A stretch of 64,000 bases of DNA, taken from Palsa-1248 sp963737835 (lineage in GTDB: Bacteria > Gemmatimonadota > Gemmatimonadetes > Gemmatimonadales > Gemmatimonadaceae). The notes under the pieces are model-generated. The model was not told where the DNA came from. It saw nothing but the letters and a program-made list of their open reading frames with translations, and made no database searches. Made by a program: the position numbers and the translations under genes. Where the stretch lies: positions 1,860,001 through 1,924,000 of the forward strand of contig CAVTUH010000001.1 of NCBI GenBank assembly GCA_963737835.1, in the 5' to 3' direction. Each line of letters opens with the position of its first letter. The first letter of the stretch is position 1. Below, in pieces: positions 28,575-38,277 of the stretch.

Positions 28575-28737
28575 TTTTCCGCTCCGCGCCGGTCGTTTCC
28601 ATGACGACACTGTCCAGAGGCGTAGTGTAACATATTTGTCACACAACGTCACGACACCGTCACAGAGAAATGCAAGCCGCGGTCCCGGCGCCGGGAGGGC
28701 GCAGGTGCTCTCGATACGCCCCTGTCCAAGTGCCTAT

Positions 28738-28743
28738 TACGAT
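28738..28743 (+). promoter_or_regulatory. -10-like box abutting the rpiB start
   Basis: TACGAT, then TCCTCC, then ATG 28750. It is the likely promoter of the whole sugar-phosphate operon and has no Shine-Dalgarno sequence. Confidence 0.4.
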
Positions 28744-28749
28744 TCCTCC

Positions 28750-29226
28750 ATGCACATCGCCGTCGCCTCCGATCACGCCGGTGTCGATCGGAAATGGGAG
28801 GTCATCAGCGCGCTTCGCGCGGATGGGCACGAGGTCGACGACCTCGGCACTGATTCCACGGCCCCGGTCGACTACCCGGACTTCGCCGAGAAGCTCGCCC
28901 TCCATGTGGCGAACGGACGCGCCGAGCGCGGCGTACTGTTCTGTGGAAGTGGAGTCGGCGCGTCGGTCGCGGCCAACAAGGTGCGCGGCGTCCGCGCCGC
29001 CGTCTGCCACGACAGCTACTCGGCACACCAGGGCGTCGAGCACGACGATATGAACATCCTGGTACTCGGCGCCCGCGTGATCGGTGCGGAGCTTGCCAAG
29101 GAACTCGCTCGCGTCTTCCTCCGGGCCCGATTCAGCGGCGAGGACCGCCACCTGCGCCGGCTCGCCAAGGTGCACGCGATCGAGGAACGGTTTGCTGGAG
29201 GTCCCACGTCACCGGTTCGACCATGA
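28750..29226 (+). CDS. rpiB: Ribose-5-phosphate isomerase B
   Basis: 158 residues of the RpiB/LacAB fold: MHIAVASDHAGVDRKWEVI at the N-terminus, the catalytic loop VLFCGSGVGASVAANKVRG, and CHDSYSAHQGVEHDDMNILV. It interconverts ribose-5-phosphate and ribulose-5-phosphate. It is the first gene of a six-gene coupled operon whose other members supply glucose-6-phosphate and the oxidative pentose-phosphate steps. Its TGA overlaps the ATG of pgi. Confidence 0.95.
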   Translation: MHIAVASDHAGVDRKWEVISALRADGHEVDDLGTDSTAPVDYPDFAEKLALHVANGRAERGVLFCGSGVGASVAANKVRGVRAAVCHDSYSAHQGVEHDDMNILVLGARVIGAELAKELARVFLRARFSGEDRHLRRLAKVHAIEERFAGGPTSPVRP

Positions 29227-30902
29227 CGATCATGCACGCTGATCTCGGAACCTTTGCTGCAGCCGTAGCGGAAACCGCAGCCCGTTTCGACAAGGAGCAG
29301 ATCCTCGCCCGCATTACGCGCGGCGACTACACGGTCTGGAAGCCCGAGCCGACCGAAATCACAAACCGGCTCGGTTGGCTCACCATCGCCGATCGCATGC
29401 GAAGCGAGCTGCCTGACATCGACCGCCTCGTCGATGAGGTACGGGCGGCGGGGTACACCGACGCGCTGCTCCTCGGGATGGGGGGCTCGAGCCTTGCACC
29501 CGAGGTGTTCCGGCGGACGTTCGGCGTGGCCAACGGGTATCTCGATCTGGTGGTGCTGGATAGCACCGATCCGGGAGCGGTGGCCGCCAATGCACGGCGC
29601 CTCGATCCCGCACGCACCCTCTTCATTGTCTCGACCAAGAGCGGCGGCACGGTCGAGACGTTCTCCTTCTTCCGATACTTCTACCGTTGGACAGTACGCG
29701 CGCTCGGGGCCGCAGCCGCCGGCGCGCATTTCATCGCCATCACCGATCCCGGCAGCGACCTAGTCACTGTCGCCAAGCAATGCGCGTTCAGACGGACCTT
29801 TTTGAACGACCCCAACATCGGCGGGCGCTACTCTGCGCTGTCGCACTTCGGTCTCGTGCCCGCGGCGCTGATCGGCACGGACCTTCCTCGCCTGCTCGAC
29901 CGCGCCACAGCGGCAGAGCACGAGACGGCGCCGGCCGCCAAGTTGGGCGTCATCCTCGGCGAGCTCGCCACCCGCGCCGTCGACAAAGTGACATTCGCGC
30001 TCTCGCCTTCGATCGCCGCGTTCGCGTCGTGGGCGGAACAACTACTGGCGGAGAGCACGGGCAAGGAGGGCAAGGGGATTGTGCCGATCGCCGACGAGCC
30101 GCTCGGGAAGCCGGAGGTGTACGGGAAGGATCGGTTGTTCGTGCACCTGCGCGCCGGCACCGACACCACCCATGACGCGGCGCTCGACGCCTTGCGCGCC
30201 GCCGGCTATCCGATCGTCCGGTTCGACCTGTCGACCCCCTACGACCTCGGCGCGCAATTCTTCCTCTGGGAGCTCGCCACTGCCATCGCCGGCTGGCGCC
30301 TCGGCATCAACCCCTTCGACCAGCCCAACGTGGAGGCGGCCAAGGTGCTGGCTCGCCAAATGGTGAAGACATATGAGAGCACGGGCGCGCTGCCGACACT
30401 ACCGCCTACCGCGCATAGTGACGGGCTGACAGTCTACGTGGGTGGGAAGTCGCCGGCGAAACCCGATAGCGCGGCCGAACTCGTGCGCCGGTTCCTCGAG
30501 CAGGTGAAGCCCGGCGATTACGTCGCCCTGCAGGCGTACGTCGAGCCGACGCTCGTCGCGTCGGCAGCGCTGCGACACGTCCGCGTCGCGATCCGGGACC
30601 GTTATCGCGTGGCCACTACCGTTGGCTATGGTCCGCGCTTTCTGCACTCGACCGGGCAGCTGCACAAAGGCGACGGCGGGCATGGTGTGTTTCTCCAAAT
30701 GGTGACGCCACCACCGGCGACTGACGTACCCATCCCCGACAGCGTCGACAGTAATGCGTCGCACATTACCTTCGGCGTGCTCAAGGTCGCGCAGGCACTC
30801 GGCGATCGCCAAGCCCTGATCGATCGCGGCCGACGTGTCCTGCGGGCCGATCCTGACCACATCCCGCAAGACATCAGCCGCATCGCAAGTCTGGTGTCCT
30901 GA
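29223..30902 (+). CDS. pgi: Glucose-6-phosphate isomerase
   Basis: 559 residues. The two SIS-type halves show LLLGMGGSSLAPEVFRRTFG, the phosphate-binding FIVSTKSGGTVETFSFFRY, and PNIGGRYSALSHFGLVPAAL. The sequence resembles the PGI half of transaldolase-PGI fusions more than E. coli Pgi, but no transaldolase domain is attached here. It interconverts glucose-6-phosphate and fructose-6-phosphate. The ATGA overlap with rpiB indicates coupled translation. Confidence 0.9.
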   Translation: MTIMHADLGTFAAAVAETAARFDKEQILARITRGDYTVWKPEPTEITNRLGWLTIADRMRSELPDIDRLVDEVRAAGYTDALLLGMGGSSLAPEVFRRTFGVANGYLDLVVLDSTDPGAVAANARRLDPARTLFIVSTKSGGTVETFSFFRYFYRWTVRALGAAAAGAHFIAITDPGSDLVTVAKQCAFRRTFLNDPNIGGRYSALSHFGLVPAALIGTDLPRLLDRATAAEHETAPAAKLGVILGELATRAVDKVTFALSPSIAAFASWAEQLLAESTGKEGKGIVPIADEPLGKPEVYGKDRLFVHLRAGTDTTHDAALDALRAAGYPIVRFDLSTPYDLGAQFFLWELATAIAGWRLGINPFDQPNVEAAKVLARQMVKTYESTGALPTLPPTAHSDGLTVYVGGKSPAKPDSAAELVRRFLEQVKPGDYVALQAYVEPTLVASAALRHVRVAIRDRYRVATTVGYGPRFLHSTGQLHKGDGGHGVFLQMVTPPPATDVPIPDSVDSNASHITFGVLKVAQALGDRQALIDRGRRVLRADPDHIPQDISRIASLVS

Positions 30903-30905
30903 TCC

Positions 30906-31676
30906 GTGTGCGCAGCGGCGGTCGCGCGCGCAGTGATCTTCGACCTGGACGGCACGCTGGTCCAGACTGAATCACTCAAGGCCGAGTCGTACGCACGGGC
31001 CGCGGCCGAGCTCCGGCCAGGTGCGGTCGAACCACAGGCGGTGATTAGTGCGTACGATCACTGCATCGGGCGGCCCCGCGATGAGGTCGCGCAGATGCTG
31101 CTCGACCGCTTTGGGCTTGCCGATGCCGCGGCGCGCATCCAGCAGCACGTGGGCGCCGCCACTCCGCGGGATGCGTTCGTGGCGCTGCGCATGAAGATCT
31201 ACGAGAAGATCCTTGCCGACCCCGCGCGCCTCAGACATCAGGCACTGCCGTACGCGACCGCGCTCGTCCGGCACCTCAACGCCAATGGGTATCCCCTCGC
31301 GCTGACCACGGTCTCACACCGGGCACAGGCGATGATCGTGCTCGACGCGTTGCACCTGCGCGACCAATTCGATGTGATCATCACGATTGATGACGTCGTG
31401 CATGGCAAGCCCGACCCAGAGATCTATCTGCTAGCCGCACGGCGGCTGGCGATCCCACCCGCGCAGTGTCTCGCCGTCGAGGATTCGTTGCCCGGTGTGC
31501 GAGCCGCGATTGCCGCAGGCATGCACTGTGTGGCATCGACCAATGACTTGACGCGCGACGCCGTGCACGCGGCCGAGCCGCTCCCAGGCGTCCAAATTGT
31601 CGACGATCCAACGAAGCTCGAAGCGGTGGTGCGCGGGAGCCTCATTTCACGAGAGGAAGCTGGCGTATGGAACTAG
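30906..31676 (+). CDS. HAD-superfamily sugar-phosphate phosphatase / phosphoglucomutase-like protein
   Basis: 256 residues from a GTG at 30906, three bases after pgi. HAD motif I is VIFDLDGTLVQTES (D13, D15), motif II TTVSHRAQ, motif III region HGKPDPEIYLLAAR and motif IV LAVEDSLPGVRAA. The alpha-helical cap places it with beta-phosphoglucomutase/phosphatase subfamily I members. The substrate is unknown; being inside the pentose-phosphate operon suggests a sugar phosphate. Confidence 0.85.
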   Translation: MCAAAVARAVIFDLDGTLVQTESLKAESYARAAAELRPGAVEPQAVISAYDHCIGRPRDEVAQMLLDRFGLADAAARIQQHVGAATPRDAFVALRMKIYEKILADPARLRHQALPYATALVRHLNANGYPLALTTVSHRAQAMIVLDALHLRDQFDVIITIDDVVHGKPDPEIYLLAARRLAIPPAQCLAVEDSLPGVRAAIAAGMHCVASTNDLTRDAVHAAEPLPGVQIVDDPTKLEAVVRGSLISREEAGVWN

Positions 31677-32650
31677 GGATGGTTGGGTTGGGCCGAATGG
31701 GCGCCAACATGACGACGCGCTTGATCCACGGTGGACATCGCCTCGTCGTATACGATCGTGATAGCAAGGCCGTCGCTGCCTCGGCGGCCGGCGGCGCGAC
31801 GGCCGCTAGATCGCTCGAAGACCTCGTTACACGACTGACACCGCCTCGGGCGGTGTGGGTCATGGTCCCGGCTGGCGATCCTACAGAGGGCACGATCCAG
31901 GACCTCGGGAGCTTTCTCGCCATCGGTGATGCCATCATCGACGGAGGCAACAGCAACTACAAGGACGGAATGCGGCGCGGAAGGGAGCTCGCCACTCGCG
32001 GGATCCAGTTCGTCGATGCCGGCACGAGCGGCGGTATCTGGGGACTCAAGGAAGGATACAGCCTCATGATCGGCGGCGATGCAGCGACCGTGAACAGGCT
32101 GCGTCCCATTTTCGAGACCCTGGCGCCTGCCCGCGACCGTGGATGGGCGCACGTCGGACCCAGCGGCGCTGGGCACTACGTGAAGATGGTCCACAACGGC
32201 ATCGAGTACGGTCTCATGCAAGCCTATGCTGAAGGATTCTCGATCCTCCGCCACAAAGAAGAGTTTCACCTCAACGTCGCCCAGATCGCCGACCTGTGGC
32301 GATACGGGAGTGTCGTCCGATCATGGCTGCTGGATCTTGCCGCCAACGCGCTGCGAGAGAATCCGTCACTCAATGGCATCGCCCCGTACGTCGCCGATTC
32401 AGGCGAAGGCCGGTGGACCGTCGCGGACGCTATCGATCTCAACGTGCCGGCACCGATCATTACGCAGTCGCTGATCGAGCGGCTTCGCTCGCGCGACACT
32501 GACTCGTACTCGGACAAGATGCTCGCCGCGCTCCGGAATCAGTTCGGTGGCCATGCGATCAAGACGGAGTCCGCGACGACTGACGCGACAAACGAATCGG
32601 GAGCAGGTCGGGCCGGGGGCGCGCAGACAGCTGGAGGGCGATCGGCATGA
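31667..32650 (+). CDS. gnd: 6-phosphogluconate dehydrogenase (decarboxylating), short form
   Basis: 327 residues. Rossmann start MELGMVGLGRMGANMTTRL; substrate and catalytic segments DGGNSNYKDGMRRG, DAGTSGGIWGL and SGAGHYVKMVHNGIEYGLMQ, with the Lys/His/Asn of the active site. It is the compact form (about 300-330 residues, usually NAD-preferring) rather than the 470-residue enzyme. AGAGGAAG precedes the start. It overlaps the HAD gene by 10 bases and zwf by 4. Confidence 0.93.
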   Translation: MELGMVGLGRMGANMTTRLIHGGHRLVVYDRDSKAVAASAAGGATAARSLEDLVTRLTPPRAVWVMVPAGDPTEGTIQDLGSFLAIGDAIIDGGNSNYKDGMRRGRELATRGIQFVDAGTSGGIWGLKEGYSLMIGGDAATVNRLRPIFETLAPARDRGWAHVGPSGAGHYVKMVHNGIEYGLMQAYAEGFSILRHKEEFHLNVAQIADLWRYGSVVRSWLLDLAANALRENPSLNGIAPYVADSGEGRWTVADAIDLNVPAPIITQSLIERLRSRDTDSYSDKMLAALRNQFGGHAIKTESATTDATNESGAGRAGGAQTAGGRSA

Positions 32651-34182
32651 ATCCGCCTTCCATCACCGCTGCGCCAAGCCCCGACGGCGCTGCCGCCCAA
32701 CCCGAGGCGGTCGAGCCCGCGGTCTTCGTGATTTTCGGCGCGACCGGCGACCTCGCCCGACGCAAGATCCTTCCCGCATTATGGCAGCTGTACGCACACA
32801 AACTCACCTCGCGCGGCCTCGTGATTCTCGGTGTCTCGCGCGGCTCGGACGAGGCGGGGTTTCGCGCGCTCGTGCGCGACTCCATTCCGGCAGACGCCGG
32901 CAAGGCTGCCGACGTCGCCGCCTGGGTCGATCAATGGGTCTTCTACCAGCCAACCGTCGCCGGAGACCCGTCGGAATACGTCTCCCTCCGTGATCGCATC
33001 GAGCGGATCGAGCATGATCGCGGACTGCCGGGGAACCGCGCCTTCTATCTGGCGCTCCCTCCACAAGCATTTGCCTCGACGATCGCCGGTCTCGGCGCCG
33101 CGAAACTGAACCACAGTGCGGGGTGGACTCGCATTGTCATCGAGAAGCCGTTTGGTCGGGATTTGCCGTCGGCACAAGAGCTCAATCGCCTGCTGCATCA
33201 GTTCTTCGATGAGTCCCAGGTCTACCGCATCGACCATTATCTCGGCAAGGAGACCGTTCAGAATCTCCTCGTGTTCCGCTTCGCGAACGCGATGTTCGAG
33301 TCGCTGTGGAACCGTGATCATATCGAGAGCGTCGAGATCACTGTGGCCGAGGAGCTTGGTGTCGAGCAACGGGCCGCGTACTACGAGCAGGCGGGCGCGC
33401 TGCGCGACATGGTGCAGAGCCACCTCACACAGTTACTCGCGCTCGTCGCCATGGAGGTTCCGACCGCGTTCGAAGCCGGAGCCATTCGCGAAGAGAAGGT
33501 GAAAGCGCTCCGCTCGATTGCTGCCATCGGGCCGATGGACGCCGTCTTCGGGCAGTACGCCGCAGGGAAGGTCGGTGGCAAGCCAGTGCCCGGGTATCGT
33601 GCAGAGCCCGGAGTCTCGCCGACGTCGACGACTCCGACGTTTGTGGCGCTGCGCATCTGCGTGGACAACTGGCGCTGGCAAGGCGTGCCGTTCTACCTCC
33701 GCACAGGCAAGCGAATGGCCCGCCGCCTCACGGAGATCCGCGTGCGCTTCCGCAAGGCACCGGTGTGGATGTTCCGCTCGGTCGCCAGTGCGTCACCCCA
33801 AGCGAATACGCTCGTGATCACGGTGCAGCCGAACGAAGGCTTTCTGCTCTTCTTCGACGTCAAGGCGCCGGGCGATCCATTCCGTCTACAACGCCTGACC
33901 CTGCATTTCGCGTACGACGAGGAGTTCAAGACGTTGCCCGAGGCCTACCAGACACTACTGCTCGATCTTCTACGCGGTGACCAGACGCTGTTCGTCCACG
34001 CCAATGAAGTCGAGACGTCGTGGCGGATGTATACGCCGCTGCTCGATCTACCGACGCCGCCCTTCCCCTATGCGGCCGGGACGTGGGGTCCAGCCGAAGC
34101 GGGAATCGTGGTTCCCGATCGCGAGCCGCGGGAGGGAGCGGAGTCGAGTCGAGCGCTGGAGGAGGCGGGCGCCGCCGCCTGA
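32647..34182 (+). CDS. zwf: Glucose-6-phosphate 1-dehydrogenase
   Basis: 511 residues. NADP-binding FVIFGATGDLARRKILPALW, the active-site signature RIDHYLGKETVQNLLVFRFAN with its catalytic His, and the substrate/dimer segment VPFYLRTGKRMARRLTEI are all present. It performs the first step of the oxidative pentose-phosphate pathway and generates NADPH. Its start overlaps the gnd stop (ATGA) and its stop overlaps the pgl start (TGATG). Confidence 0.97.
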   Translation: MNPPSITAAPSPDGAAAQPEAVEPAVFVIFGATGDLARRKILPALWQLYAHKLTSRGLVILGVSRGSDEAGFRALVRDSIPADAGKAADVAAWVDQWVFYQPTVAGDPSEYVSLRDRIERIEHDRGLPGNRAFYLALPPQAFASTIAGLGAAKLNHSAGWTRIVIEKPFGRDLPSAQELNRLLHQFFDESQVYRIDHYLGKETVQNLLVFRFANAMFESLWNRDHIESVEITVAEELGVEQRAAYYEQAGALRDMVQSHLTQLLALVAMEVPTAFEAGAIREEKVKALRSIAAIGPMDAVFGQYAAGKVGGKPVPGYRAEPGVSPTSTTPTFVALRICVDNWRWQGVPFYLRTGKRMARRLTEIRVRFRKAPVWMFRSVASASPQANTLVITVQPNEGFLLFFDVKAPGDPFRLQRLTLHFAYDEEFKTLPEAYQTLLLDLLRGDQTLFVHANEVETSWRMYTPLLDLPTPPFPYAAGTWGPAEAGIVVPDREPREGAESSRALEEAGAAA

Positions 34183-34901
34183 TGCAACAGGACTTCACAG
34201 GCTACGTCAATGTGAATGCCCTGAGTCGGGCGGCGGCAGACGCGATTGAGGTCGCTGCACATCGCGCCGTCGCCTCGCGCGGGCGCTTCGCTCTCGCCCT
34301 GTCCGGTGGCTCGACGCCGCGCACCCTCTATCGGCTCCTGGCCACGGACTATCGCACTCGCATCCCGTGGTCGCTCGCCCAACTGTTCTTCGGCGACGAG
34401 CGGTGTGTACCACCGACGCATCCTGACAGCAACTACAGGATGGCGCGCGAGAGCCTGCTCGCCCACATCCCCGGTCTCGAAGCGCGGACCTACCGGATTG
34501 CCGGTGAACGAGGACCCAAGGTGGCGGCACCCGAGTACGACGCGCTGCTCCACACGGCCTTCCCCGGACCGGATCCCGTGACCTTTGATGTCGTCTTGCT
34601 CGGGGTCGGCGCGGATGGGCACACCGCTTCATTATTTCCGGGCAGCCCGGCGCTCGACGAGCACGCGCGATGGGCTGTACCGGCGGAGGCGCCGCCGGAT
34701 GTGACGACAACCCGCGCGCGTGTCACCTTGACGTATCCTGTGTTCGATGCAGCGCTCGAGACGCTGATCCTCACAGCTGGCGCCGACAAGCAGCGCATCG
34801 TCGAGCACGTGCGCGCTGACGGCGCATCTCCCAACTCACCGTATCCGGTCGCGCGCATCACGGCGCGCGAGCGCGTGCGGTGGATGATCGGGGAGCGCTG
34901 A
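34182..34901 (+). CDS. pgl: 6-phosphogluconolactonase
   Basis: 239 residues of the DevB/SOL family from ATG 34182, whose A is shared with the zwf stop. Signatures: RFALALSGGSTPRTLYRLLA, the LFFGDERCVPPTHPDSNYRMA block, and VLLGVGADGHTASLFPGSPAL. It hydrolyses 6-phosphogluconolactone between the zwf and gnd steps, completing the oxidative branch inside this operon. It ends 4 bases from the convergent histidine kinase stop. Confidence 0.95.
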   Translation: MQQDFTGYVNVNALSRAAADAIEVAAHRAVASRGRFALALSGGSTPRTLYRLLATDYRTRIPWSLAQLFFGDERCVPPTHPDSNYRMARESLLAHIPGLEARTYRIAGERGPKVAAPEYDALLHTAFPGPDPVTFDVVLLGVGADGHTASLFPGSPALDEHARWAVPAEAPPDVTTTRARVTLTYPVFDAALETLILTAGADKQRIVEHVRADGASPNSPYPVARITARERVRWMIGER

Positions 34902-34905
34902 GGGA

Positions 34906-37900
34906 TCAGGCCTGCGACACGTCGGGCGCGCCCACCCTTGTCTTGGGCGTCTCTGACGCAGGTGCGGTCGGAATCGTGAAGAAGAACGTGCTCCCGTGAC
35001 CCGGGCTGCTCCTCACCCAGACCCGTCCCTTGTGTGCGTCGATGATCCCCTTGACGATTGGGAGGCCAAGGCCTGACCCCGGTCCTTGCTTTCGCTTGCC
35101 CCCCTGCCAGAATCGATCGAAGACGTGAGGCAAGTCGTGCTCTGCGATTCCGCTCCCAGTGTCGCTCACCCAGAAGAGTACCTCGCCGTCCCTCGGCGCC
35201 GCGCCGACCGTGATCTGTCCGCTGGGCTTGGTGAACTTGATCGCGTTCCCGATCAAGTTCTCGAAGACTTGAAGAAGACGGTCGTGGTTTGCCTCGGCGA
35301 GGGGTAGTCGCACCGAGACATCCTGCCGGAGCTCCAGCGATGCAGCCGCCGCAATCGGTTGCTGAGACTCGATTGCCTCGGCAATGATCTCTCCGGGGGC
35401 AACCTCGCCCAGCTCCATCGAGAGCTGCCCCGCGTCAATGCTGGAGACGTCCAGGATATCCTCGATGAGACGATTCATGCGCATGGCAGCGCGTTCGATG
35501 AATACTGCCGGGCGCTCCGACCGGCGTTCGGCCTCACCATGCGGCGGTCCGAGGGCGCCGGCTGCCATGACGATGGTATTGAGGGGATTTCGAAGGTCAT
35601 GAGCGACAATGGCCAGTACGTCATCGCGCGCCCGCGTCGCCCTTCGAGCGGCCCGATACAGCAGGGCGTTCTCGACCGCGAGTGCGGCCCGGTGCGCGAC
35701 CTCCTCGGCTAATCGAAGATCCGCCGGCCCGTACCCGCCGGAGGCCGCCGATGACATGAAGGCGATCGCACCCAGGAGCCTCTCTCCGGCGACGAGCGGC
35801 ACCACGACCACCGACTGTACTCCAGCCGCCACCAGGGCCTGCCCCTGTCGCTCGTTCCCCGCGAGGGAGATCACCGCCTGCGCCGTGGGTCGGCGCATGA
35901 GAACCGGACACTTCCTCTCCAGGACGGCTGGAAACAGTCGCGTTCGGCTCCCGTTTCGCCTCGATCTCCCGAGGATGCTGGTGAGCCATACCTTGGAATG
36001 GTCGCGACTCGCGACCCTGACCCACCCGATCTCTCCGCTCTCATCGACGACCTCGACGAGGCAAATGTCCGCCAGGTCGCGGACGGCCAGCTCCGCCACC
36101 TTCGCCAGCGTTTCTTCGTATGAGAGGCTGCTCGCGAGCACCGGGCCTATCTGCGCCAGGAACCGCTGCTCGTTCTCGACTCGCTTTTGCTCGGTCACGT
36201 CGCGGAGCGCGACCGTCACGACCGATGATCCATCGATGGCGAGCTTGGAGATGGCGGCGTTCGCGGGAAATTCCTCGCCGTTCTTCCGAAGGCCGAAAAT
36301 CTCGCCCTTGCGCGCGCCCATGAGCCGGGCAGCCTGCGGTCCGCTCGCAAACGCATCGACGTGCTCTCGGTGGGCAGCTCGGAAGCGTTCTGGAATCAAC
36401 TGCTCCACGGGCACTCCGATGGCCTCTGCGCGCGGGTAGCCGAAGGTCTTCTCGGCGCCTTCGTTGAACATTGTAATCCGCTGGTTCTCGTCAATCGAGA
36501 TGATCGCGTCGGCTGAAATCGCGAGAATCCCTGAACTCTTCGCCTCCGCAAGGCGCAAGGCGTTCTCCAACCGCTTGCGTTCGGTGATGTCTTCGACTTG
36601 AGAGATGTAGTGGAGCGGCGATCCATCACGATCGCGAGCAATCGACACGCTGAGCATCACGTCCACGACGCTGCCGTCCTTGCGGACATACCGCTTTCCC
36701 CGCTGGTAGCGCGAGACTTCCCGGCGGGTGAGCTGGCCGGCAACCGCCACATTGGCATCGACGTCATCAGGGTGGGTGATGGCCTGGAAGCTGAGACCCA
36801 TCAACTCATCCGCCGTGTAGCCCAGGATCTCGCACAGCACGTGATTGACACGAACGAATCGACCGTCGAGCGCCACCAAAGCCATCCCGATCGGCGCCTC
36901 CTCGAATGCAAGACGAAACCGCTCTTCGGACTCACGCAGCTTGACGTTCGCCGCCTCGGCCTGCTCGCGCGCTTGGCGTTCGCGAGTGAGCAACTCCTCT
37001 CGCTCTCGCACCAGCTTGCGGGCCTCGGAGATATCGCGAGTGATCGTGGCCATGCCGAGCACGCGCCCGCTGGGTGCGCGGACCATGAAGTGCTCATCCG
37101 ATACCGGGATGGCTTCCTCGGTTCGCCAGTTGCGGAAATAGGTCTCGCCGGACCAGCGGCCGCGCTCCGTCATGGACCGAAGGATCACCTCGGTCGCGAA
37201 GGCACGTTCTCCCGGCGCGTAATAATCGGGGATCGCGGTGACCTCGACGGGAAAGTCCAGTGGCAGCCCGACCATTTGCCGGCCGGCCGGGTTGACGTAC
37301 ACCGGCACACCCTGCGGATCCGCAATGCCGATGAAGTCGGGAGCGTTGTCGAGCAGGGCAATGAAGACTCGACGCTCATCGTCCCTTCGCTTTCGTTCGC
37401 TGATATCTCGAAGCATTGCGGTCAGGATCATCCTGTCGGCGACTCCGAGCTTCGAAACGGATACGTCGACGGGGAATTCCTCGCCGCTCTTGCGCATGGC
37501 GAGTAATGACGGGCTGTCTTCACCGACTCTCGGCCTGCGAATTTCGCCACTCAGAAACTGACGAACATATTCTTGATACTGCCCTCGAAAGCGTTCTGGA
37601 ATGAGGATGTCGAACGGTTGGCCGATCGCCTCCGATCGCATCCAACCGAAGGTCCCCTCCGCGCCTTGATTGAACAGCACAATTCGTTGATCGGCGTCAA
37701 TCGAGATGATTGCGTCAGGGGACGTAGAGACAATTCCTGAGAATCGTGCCTCGGATTCCTCGAGCGCTTGCTTGGCGCGCTTGATCTCCGAAATGTCGGT
37801 GACCATGACCAGGAATCCGCGCACCCTGCGGTCGACGATATCAGGGGCGTAGTTGACCAGAGTGTAGCGCGATGGTCCGCCCAGAGGGTTTCGCAACTCG

Positions 37901-38154
37901 CGCTCGAACTCTTGCGGATCCCCACGCAGTACGCCTTCGATGTGGTGCAGGTTCTGCTCGTGCAGAGAGGGCCCGACCACCTCCCTCAGGTGCTTCCCGA
38001 GGAGCGTTGCCGGTCGGGCGCCGAACCAGCGCTCGTACGCTCGGTTGGCAAATCGACAGCGCAAATCCGAACCCCAGTACGCCAGCATCGCGGGCGCGTT
38101 GTCGAGGATTCGCCGAACCAACTCGGGCTCGTCACGCTGCGGGACAACAGGCAT
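34906..38154 (-). CDS. Multi-PAS sensor histidine kinase
   Basis: 1082 residues, no membrane segment. Five PAS/PAC modules (first about 5-125, second 138-258, then one with IADPQGVPVYVNPAGRQM, one with MALVALDGRFVRVNHVLCEI and one with IDENQRITMFNEGAEKTFGY) are followed by a GAF domain (LASSLSYEETLAKVAELAVR), the H-box VAHDLRNPLNTIVM, and an HATPase domain with N-box NLIGNAIKFTKPSG and G-boxes VSDTGSGIAEHD and GSGLGLPIVKG. Cytoplasmic, probably sensing redox or small ligands. No response regulator is adjacent, so its partner is encoded elsewhere. The two PAS modules containing AIISID are near duplicates. Confidence 0.95.
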   Translation of the reverse strand: MPVVPQRDEPELVRRILDNAPAMLAYWGSDLRCRFANRAYERWFGARPATLLGKHLREVVGPSLHEQNLHHIEGVLRGDPQEFERELRNPLGGPSRYTLVNYAPDIVDRRVRGFLVMVTDISEIKRAKQALEESEARFSGIVSTSPDAIISIDADQRIVLFNQGAEGTFGWMRSEAIGQPFDILIPERFRGQYQEYVRQFLSGEIRRPRVGEDSPSLLAMRKSGEEFPVDVSVSKLGVADRMILTAMLRDISERKRRDDERRVFIALLDNAPDFIGIADPQGVPVYVNPAGRQMVGLPLDFPVEVTAIPDYYAPGERAFATEVILRSMTERGRWSGETYFRNWRTEEAIPVSDEHFMVRAPSGRVLGMATITRDISEARKLVREREELLTRERQAREQAEAANVKLRESEERFRLAFEEAPIGMALVALDGRFVRVNHVLCEILGYTADELMGLSFQAITHPDDVDANVAVAGQLTRREVSRYQRGKRYVRKDGSVVDVMLSVSIARDRDGSPLHYISQVEDITERKRLENALRLAEAKSSGILAISADAIISIDENQRITMFNEGAEKTFGYPRAEAIGVPVEQLIPERFRAAHREHVDAFASGPQAARLMGARKGEIFGLRKNGEEFPANAAISKLAIDGSSVVTVALRDVTEQKRVENEQRFLAQIGPVLASSLSYEETLAKVAELAVRDLADICLVEVVDESGEIGWVRVASRDHSKVWLTSILGRSRRNGSRTRLFPAVLERKCPVLMRRPTAQAVISLAGNERQGQALVAAGVQSVVVVPLVAGERLLGAIAFMSSAASGGYGPADLRLAEEVAHRAALAVENALLYRAARRATRARDDVLAIVAHDLRNPLNTIVMAAGALGPPHGEAERRSERPAVFIERAAMRMNRLIEDILDVSSIDAGQLSMELGEVAPGEIIAEAIESQQPIAAAASLELRQDVSVRLPLAEANHDRLLQVFENLIGNAIKFTKPSGQITVGAAPRDGEVLFWVSDTGSGIAEHDLPHVFDRFWQGGKRKQGPGSGLGLPIVKGIIDAHKGRVWVRSSPGHGSTFFFTIPTAPASETPKTRVGAPDVSQA

Positions 38155-38230
38155 CGCTCAACGGAAGCTAACTGCACGTGGGGCAACGGTGTTATTGGCG
38201 GGAGTAAACGATTGCGAGCGCAGCCGTTGC

Positions 38231-38277
38231 GATTCAGGATTTACCTCAACCACTGATTCGGGATTTACTCGACCACT
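38231..38277. repeat. Imperfect 23-24 bp tandem duplication at the nirK 3' end
   Basis: GATTCAGGATTTACCTCAAC-CACT (38231-38254) is followed directly by GATTCGGGATTTACTCGAC-CACT (38255-38277). One copy covers the last codons and stop of the copper-protein gene, the other lies just after it, so the final VVE-stop region is duplicated. Confidence 0.75.
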
